Assembly: GCF_020622265.1 (NCBI RefSeq) | Contig: NZ_JACNMQ010000004.1 | Location: forward strand, 248,001 to 312,000 | DNA length: 64,000 nucleotides | Reading direction: 5' to 3' | From: Halomonas sp. M20 | GTDB taxonomy: Bacteria; Pseudomonadota; Gammaproteobacteria; Pseudomonadales; Halomonadaceae | Shown: piece after piece, positions 59,369 to 64,000 of the stretch | Layout of the letters: every line of letters begins with the position of its first letter | Numbering within the stretch: the stretch's first letter is position 1 | Notes under the pieces: generated by a model | The model's database searches: none | What the model was told of the DNA's origin: nothing | Seen by the model: only the letters and a program-made list of their open reading frames with translations | Made by a program: the position numbers and the translations under genes

Positions 59369-60214
59369 ATGACTACCACTGTCTTTTTCGCTGTTATTGG
59401 TGCAGCACTATTGCATGCGGTATGGAATGCATTGGTCAAAGGCGGCGCCGATGTGCGGGTGAGCATGGGCGCTGTCATTCTTGGCAACGTCCCTCTTGCT
59501 TTGGTGATCATGCCTTTCGTGCCGCTGCCCGCGCCGGAAAGCATTCCTTTCCTAGTCGCAGGGCTCGTTCTGCATATGGGTTATCAGCTGTTTCTGCTGC
59601 ACTCCTACCGGTTAGGCGATCTCACCCAGGTCTACCCTATCGCCCGAGGTTCCGCGCCCCTGATCGTTGCGCTGTTTTCCGTAGTGGTTCTAGGAGTTTA
59701 TCTGACCCCGATTGAGCTCATGGCGATCGTCGTGATCGGTGCGGGAATCTTGAGTCTCTCGCTGGTTCGTCGTGCAGACGGAATGCGCAATGGCCACGCG
59801 GCCCTGCTGGCCTTGATCACGGGTGGATTCATTGCATCCTATTCGATAGTGGATGGCATGGGGGCGCGACACGCCGGCACCTCGCTGGGTTATTACTGCT
59901 GGCTGGCGGTTGGCAACGGCATCGTCATGGCACTCTATCTGATGATCACCGCGCCTGGTGCGCTGCGGGACATCACGGGAAAAGGCCGAAAAACCTTTGT
60001 GATCGGCGGTAGTGCAGCATTTGTCGCCTATGCGTTGGTGACCTGGGCGTTTACTCAGGCCCCTATCGCGCTGGTCACGGCGTTGCGCGAGACGAGTATC
60101 GTGTTTGCACTGTTGATTGGTGTGTTCTTCTTGAAGGAGCGGCTTGACCTGGGCAAGGTCTTCTCAACCATGACAACGCTTACGGGTGTGATATTGCTGC
60201 GCTATTTCAAATAG
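59369..60214 (+). CDS. DMT-superfamily (EamA) transporter
   Basis: A 281-residue membrane protein with ten hydrophobic segments, including ALLHAVWNALVKGGADVRVS and YRLGDLTQVYPIARGSAPLI. These two blocks are typical of an EamA subgroup of uncharacterised exporters. The second half repeats the fold and ends in a ATLTGVILLRYF-like helix. It is unrelated in detail to the transporter at 50410. Substrate unknown. Confidence 0.9.
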   Translation: MTTTVFFAVIGAALLHAVWNALVKGGADVRVSMGAVILGNVPLALVIMPFVPLPAPESIPFLVAGLVLHMGYQLFLLHSYRLGDLTQVYPIARGSAPLIVALFSVVVLGVYLTPIELMAIVVIGAGILSLSLVRRADGMRNGHAALLALITGGFIASYSIVDGMGARHAGTSLGYYCWLAVGNGIVMALYLMITAPGALRDITGKGRKTFVIGGSAAFVAYALVTWAFTQAPIALVTALRETSIVFALLIGVFFLKERLDLGKVFSTMTTLTGVILLRYFK

Positions 60215-60256
60215 CCGACCATGCAAGCGGGAAAGCATTGGCTCACATGCTTTTAT

Positions 60257-60622
60257 TTACTCGATTTCTTCCCCAAACATGATTCGATGTCCTTCGGGTG
60301 TTGCCACTCCAAATTCACGCATTCCCCAGGGTTTATCCGACAGTAATTGAAATATGTCAACGCCACGCGCTTGGTAGGTGCGGTAGAGATCATCTATTCC
60401 TTCGCAATTGACATAGGCGAAGTAAGAGTGGTCGTTGGTATCCCGCGCGGGCATTTCATCGGGGCAATGGCCCAGCATCACATGAAAACTCCCGAGACTG
60501 GCGAACGACCACCCGTCTACGCGAAACCGGATGGAAAAGCCGAGCCTGTCGATGAAATAAGCCTCAATCTTCTTCAGGTCATTGACCGCCAGAACGTGCT
60601 GAGTTGTTTTTATTTCGAACAT
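60257..60622 (-). CDS. VOC-superfamily (glyoxalase/bleomycin-resistance) protein
   Basis: A 121-residue protein with two beta-alpha-beta-beta-beta units: HVLAVNDLKKIEAYFIDRLG at the start, then YFAYVNCEGIDDLYRTYQAR, and the closing WGMREFGVATPEGHRIMFGE. H9, E-type residues and the final E suggest a metal site formed by a dimer. The reaction cannot be predicted. Confidence 0.88.
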   Translation of the reverse strand: MFEIKTTQHVLAVNDLKKIEAYFIDRLGFSIRFRVDGWSFASLGSFHVMLGHCPDEMPARDTNDHSYFAYVNCEGIDDLYRTYQARGVDIFQLLSDKPWGMREFGVATPEGHRIMFGEEIE

Positions 60623-60668
60623 AAGAGTTCTCTATCCAAGGTCAGGACAAGGCAGCCCTTAAATCGAT

Positions 60669-61034
60669 TTAGGGCTTCGCTTTAACTGCGATCCGGAAAT
60701 ACTGAGGCGTTACCGTACGTTTTATTTGTTTCACCAGTATCTCGTAGACATGCTGATCGGAAGGGACACGTGGGAATTTCTGAGGATCCATCGGGTTCTG
60801 GAGCAAAGCACTGATGTTGTTATCCTCGATCACCTCAAGAGAGACCTCTTGTTCAGCGGCGGTAATCAATCTATAACAAAGCGTTTGCTCTGGCAGGATC
60901 CTATCGGCAATAACGGTGGAGTCTGTTTCCGGCTCGAAATCAACGGGGGTGCATTCGTCCTGCGCTAGCACTGAATTACTTAGGGTAAGAGAAAGTGCGG
61001 GCAGTATCAGTCCATGAAGATAGCGCTTATACAT
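60669..61034 (-). CDS. Secreted protein of unknown function
   Basis: The 121-residue product has a signal peptide (LHGLILPALSLTLSNSVLAQ) and a mature part with two cysteines (DECTPVDFEPE and QTLCYRL), possibly a disulfide, and a strand-rich middle. No family is recognised. It is a single gene between the VOC gene and a gene-free stretch. Confidence 0.7.
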   Translation of the reverse strand: MYKRYLHGLILPALSLTLSNSVLAQDECTPVDFEPETDSTVIADRILPEQTLCYRLITAAEQEVSLEVIEDNNISALLQNPMDPQKFPRVPSDQHVYEILVKQIKRTVTPQYFRIAVKAKP

Positions 61035-61662
61035 ATGTGGTACCAGTCAGATCGATTTCGTTACATTCTATATCGATCCTTATGTCGTTACCCTATCAGC
61101 TATGGTGAAAAGCACTTTGCAGCCCACAAAGCTTATAAACAGAAAAATCCATGTCATCACTAACTGACCCAGTTGAATCTTGCCAAGCTCGTCACGCCTA
61201 TCGACTCTCTTCCTCTTGCGGAGCCGTCGCCCTGGATCGTCTGGCGCTTGTAGATCGAAGAAGTGGATGCGACTGCCCCATAACCAGCTCTGCAACGGGA
61301 GGTACTCATGGATAGTGAACACCACCTTCGGCACGCTTTGGTCTCCCTTGATTCTCCGACAGCGGGATGAACTCTCCCTCGTCGCCGGGGATTGGATCGG
61401 GACACGGACTCCAGCTCATGGCTACTTCCCCCTGACAGGCAACACATTGTAGGTGCGGCTATCGAGTTAACCGAGTTGCTTCTGTCCCCGGCGTCGGGGT
61501 CTCTGACGATGATCATGAGCCTTGCCAAACTCATGCGACCGATCACTTCTTGAAAGCCGTCGAGTGCTGGTGACTAGCCAGCTATCCAAGAACTGTAGCT
61601 GACCACACTCGATATAACGGTGCCCCAACGACATTTCTGCCTATTTGACTGGCCATACACCA
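61035..61662. other. Gene-free stretch, possible gene remains
   Basis: About 630 bases without a convincing gene. On the minus strand 61080-61334 encodes 84 residues with one hydrophobic segment (MTWIFLFISFVGCKVLF) and 61160-61546 another overlapping frame; neither has family features or a clear ribosome-binding site. The stretch could be a decayed gene. Confidence 0.5.
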
Positions 61663-62070
61663 TCACACTCCCTTTCTCGCCAACCCTCGATCCCAATGAC
61701 GCAACAGGAACAAGGCGATGAAGGCACCCAGCACCGGCACACCGGCGATGAATAGATGGTTCGCCGAGTTGCCCCAGGGATCGAGCAACAGCCGCCAGGA
61801 GACGATCACGCTAATAGCGTGCAACCCTAGCGCCGCGCCGTAGGCAATCGTCTTGAAGCGACCGATGAACAGGCAGATCGCCAGCGCGATCTCGACCGCA
61901 CCAAATAGATAGCCAAGCGACTCCGATACGTTCAGGCCGTAGAAATATCCCCAGATGGCCACCGTATTCTGGGGAACGACGAATTTCTCGACCCCCCATT
62001 GCAGCAGAAATACACCGAGGGTGATGCGCAGCACCAACAACGCTCGCGATAACGTTTGCTCGTCTCTCAT
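61663..62070 (-). CDS. DoxX-family membrane protein
   Basis: A 135-residue protein with four hydrophobic segments: LVLRITLGVFLLQWGVEKFV, LGYLFGAVEIALAICLFIG, YGAALGLHAISVIVSW and VPVLGAFIALFLL. DoxX proteins are small quinone- or stress-linked membrane proteins. The start at 62070 has GGAGG ahead; a start five codons upstream is possible. It follows the sigma factor gene after 34 bases, same strand, so one operon is likely. Confidence 0.88.
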   Translation of the reverse strand: MRDEQTLSRALLVLRITLGVFLLQWGVEKFVVPQNTVAIWGYFYGLNVSESLGYLFGAVEIALAICLFIGRFKTIAYGAALGLHAISVIVSWRLLLDPWGNSANHLFIAGVPVLGAFIALFLLRHWDRGLARKGV

Positions 62071-62104
62071 GAACACCTCCCCCATGACAATTGGATATCA
62101 ATGG

Positions 62105-63403
62105 CTATTGGTCGCTCAACACACCACGACCTTTCAGCTCGAGCGTCGGTTCTTCATCCAGCTCGGCTAGCCGCCGCTCAAGGAACCACTGCTCTTGTTG
62201 TTGCGGCGCCAGGCACAACGCCCTCTGATAGGCGACCCGCGCCTCCTCCTGTCTCCCTAGCTGACGGCAGAGATCGGCCCGGGCGGCATGCGCCAGATGG
62301 TAGTCCTGTAGATCACCGCGCTCGAGAATAATGTCGATGAGCCTCAGGCCGGCCTCGAGGCCGTCGCGCATGGCCACGGCAACGGCGCGATTAAGCTCTA
62401 CCACCGGCGACGGCTCCATCCGGAACAACACATCATAAAGCCCCACGATCTGCGCCCAATCCGTCTCGGCAGCGCTGGGCGCCTCGGCATGCACTGCGGC
62501 AATGGCGGCCTGAAGCGTATAGGGGCCGAAACGATGCGTCGCCAGGGCGCGCTCGACCAGCGCCCCGCCCTCGATGATGCGCTCTTGATTCCATAGCGCG
62601 CGATCCTGGTCATTGAGCAGGATTAACTCGCCTGTCGTGGTCGCACGCGCTGCGCGCCGCGATTCGTGCAACAGCATCAACGCCAGCAGTCCCATCGCTT
62701 CAGGCTCGGGAAGCAGCGTCATCAACAGCCGTCCCAGACGGATCGCTTCTTCGCTTAGGTCATTGCGTATCGATATATCACTCGAAGGAGTCGAATAGCC
62801 CTCGTTGAACACCAGATAGATCACTCGTAGTACGCTATCCATCCGCATTGGCAGCTCATCCCGCGACGGCACCTGATAGGGTATCCGCGCATCTCGGATC
62901 TTCGCCTTGGCGCGCACAATGCGCTGAGCCACCGTGGATGGTGTGGTAAGAAAGGCTCGCGCGACCTCCTCGGTAGCTAGGCCGCAGACCTCGCGCAGGG
63001 TCAATGCCACCTGTGCAGGGGGTGGCAGCGCCGGATGGCAGCAGGTAAAGATCAACCGTAGGCAATCATCTTCCACGGCCGTGTCTTCGTCGGGCATGAA
63101 TGCATCGTTCTCGTCTTCGAGTTGCCGGGCGATTTCCGCCTGGGAGGCGTCGAAACACGCACGACGGCGCAAGCTGTCGATGGCCTTGAAGCGACCGGCC
63201 GAGACCAGCCAGGCACGAGGGTTGGCAGGCACACCCACGCGCTGCCATTGCTCCACCGCGGCGGCGAAGGCGTCGTGCATTGCCTCCTCGGCGAGTTGGA
63301 AATCGCCGAGCAAGCGAATCAGGGTAGCGAGGACGCGACGCGACTCTCCACGATAGACCATGTCCACCGTCTGACGAATCTGCCTGGCCTCATGTTCGTT
63401 CAT
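62105..63403 (-). CDS. ECF sigma factor with C-terminal TPR-like extension (ECF42 type)
   Basis: A 432-residue protein. Residues 1-180 contain the sigma70 regions 2 and 4 (LGDFQLAEEAMHDAFAAAVE, AWLVSAGRFKAIDSLRRRA, and LTLREVCGLATEEVARAFL for the DNA-binding part). The remaining 250 residues (DSVLRVIYLVFNEGY, then NRAVAVAMRDGLEAGL and a closing TPR-like repeat) are the extension of the ECF42 group. Such factors lack anti-sigma factors and usually sit beside YCII- or DUF1428-type genes, as here. Confidence 0.9.
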   Translation of the reverse strand: MNEHEARQIRQTVDMVYRGESRRVLATLIRLLGDFQLAEEAMHDAFAAAVEQWQRVGVPANPRAWLVSAGRFKAIDSLRRRACFDASQAEIARQLEDENDAFMPDEDTAVEDDCLRLIFTCCHPALPPPAQVALTLREVCGLATEEVARAFLTTPSTVAQRIVRAKAKIRDARIPYQVPSRDELPMRMDSVLRVIYLVFNEGYSTPSSDISIRNDLSEEAIRLGRLLMTLLPEPEAMGLLALMLLHESRRAARATTTGELILLNDQDRALWNQERIIEGGALVERALATHRFGPYTLQAAIAAVHAEAPSAAETDWAQIVGLYDVLFRMEPSPVVELNRAVAVAMRDGLEAGLRLIDIILERGDLQDYHLAHAARADLCRQLGRQEEARVAYQRALCLAPQQQEQWFLERRLAELDEEPTLELKGRGVLSDQ

Positions 63404-63480
63404 CTCATACCCACCTCAAGAGATGTTCCGAAACAGTCTCGCTCCGACTTCGACGCAACGCCATAATTAGTGCCGTATGC

Positions 63481-63843
63481 TCATAATTTGACCATGATCT
63501 CGAATCCACCCCAGATCATGCGCTTGCCGTCGAAGGGCATCGCCCCAGGCTTCATCATGTCGGTTATTCGTGAATCTTTCATGACCTGCTCGTTGACGTG
63601 ATCACGCTGCTCACGCGACTCATACAGTATCCAGGAAAGCACCACTATCTCGTCGGATTCGAGCTTGACGCTCTGGGGAAACGAGGTGATCTCGCCAGGC
63701 TTCACGTCATCAGCGAGGCACTCGATGAATTCCAAAGCGCCGTACTCTCGCCACACCTTGCCCGCCTCCTCCGCCATCTGCCGATAGGCCTCAAGGTTAT
63801 GCTTGGGAACGGGGACTACGAAACCATCCACATATTTGCTCAT
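63481..63843 (-). CDS. DUF1428-family protein
   Basis: A 120-residue ferredoxin-like dimeric protein family: MSKYVDGFVVPVPKHNLEAY, EYGALEFIECLADDVKPGE and FDGKRMIWGGFEIMV. The start at 63843 has AGGAG about 7 bases ahead and gives the standard N-terminus. It lies upstream of the ECF sigma gene on the same strand with a 77-base gap, and is a likely target or partner of it. Function unknown. Confidence 0.92.
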   Translation of the reverse strand: MSKYVDGFVVPVPKHNLEAYRQMAEEAGKVWREYGALEFIECLADDVKPGEITSFPQSVKLESDEIVVLSWILYESREQRDHVNEQVMKDSRITDMMKPGAMPFDGKRMIWGGFEIMVKL

Positions 63844-64000
63844 GTTCGCTCTCCTGCAGTATCGACCGAAAACGCCATAATTGCGCGGCTCCAAGCGGAG
63901 CGCTTGATCGCTGACACAGGATGGTCGTTTGGCGAAGAGTGAATTCGACAGCCTCAAGAAAAACTATGGCCGTGGTGTCGAATTCGCGGACCGCCATTCG
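63844..64000. other. Window end, upstream region of the DUF1428 gene
   Basis: No gene is supported here. GTGTCGAATTC-type sequence (about 63934 and 63975) occurs twice in opposite orientation, GAATTCGACA and TGTCGAATTC, possibly a dyad of about 50 bases overall. Confidence 0.4.

Noticed and set aside
61080-61546. Two overlapping minus-strand frames (84 and 128 codons)
   Set aside because: They overlap in different frames and neither has a start signal or family motif; kept only as possible gene remains.
1-64000. CRISPR arrays, rRNA and tRNA genes, insertion sequences
   Set aside because: Looked for repeated spacer patterns, cloverleaf-like stretches with CCA-type ends and transposase frames; none was convincing in this window.

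Overview
The window looks like chromosome of a moderately GC-rich gammaproteobacterium, most likely a halophile of the Halomonadaceae. That placement is an inference from gene content and style (phasin, CPA2 antiporter next to an amidoligase pair, DUF1415, DeaD and SbcCD types), not from a marker gene. No rRNA, tRNA or CRISPR array was recognised.

Bases 1 to about 18640 are the right part of a P2-like prophage (Myoviridae-type contractile tail) integrated in the 5' end of dusA. The late tail genes come first: sheath (partial), tube, gpE with a programmed -1 frameshift to E', tape measure, U and D. They are followed by a HicAB toxin-antitoxin pair with a palindromic operator, a leftward lysogeny block (an SOS-controlled UmuD'-like protein without catalytic residues, a membrane-anchored WYL-like/BRCT protein, and a CI-type S24 repressor), and a rightward early block (RHH regulator, Ogr/Delta-type late activator, primase-helicase, KilAC antirepressor-like protein, TraR/DksA zinc finger, a secreted YadA-like trimeric adhesin, several unknown small genes, a PrtN-like activator and a C5 cytosine methyltransferase). 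The tyrosine integrase is last, with repeated candidate arm sites and an SOS-box match beside dusA. The left end of the prophage lies outside the window.

Bases 18577 to 42067 are chromosomal backbone: dusA, an AstE/AspA-like enzyme, YceI, a CDP-alcohol phosphatidyltransferase, and then a striking cluster (22347-29527) combining an MDR dehydrogenase, a degenerate 6-pyruvoyl-tetrahydropterin synthase homologue, a glycosyltransferase, a methyltransferase, a flippase-like membrane protein, a stand-alone RibD-type reductase, a GTP cyclohydrolase II with a degenerate RibB half, and a creatininase-family protein. Together they suggest an uncharacterised pathway from GTP to a glycosylated, methylated pterin- or pyrimidine-like product. 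A CPA2 antiporter, an amidoligase/glutamine-amidotransferase pair, OsmC, DUF1415, an aldo/keto reductase, a phasin, endonuclease V, DUF1499 and SbcDC follow.

Bases 42068 to 49200 are an accessory, partly AT-rich island between sbcC and argE. It holds a HEPN-like protein, a 1088-residue protein with a nuclease-like N-terminus and helical repeats (a candidate defence gene), a RhuM-Fic fusion, an orphan antitoxin beside a ParE toxin broken by a fragment of sbcC-like sequence, and a HigBA pair. The last part (49290-64000) is ordinary backbone: argE, two DMT transporters, DeaD helicase, an M23 peptidase, a winged-helix regulator, an ABC exporter, GFA protein, peroxiredoxin, a VOC protein, a secreted unknown, and a DoxX / ECF sigma / DUF1428 group.
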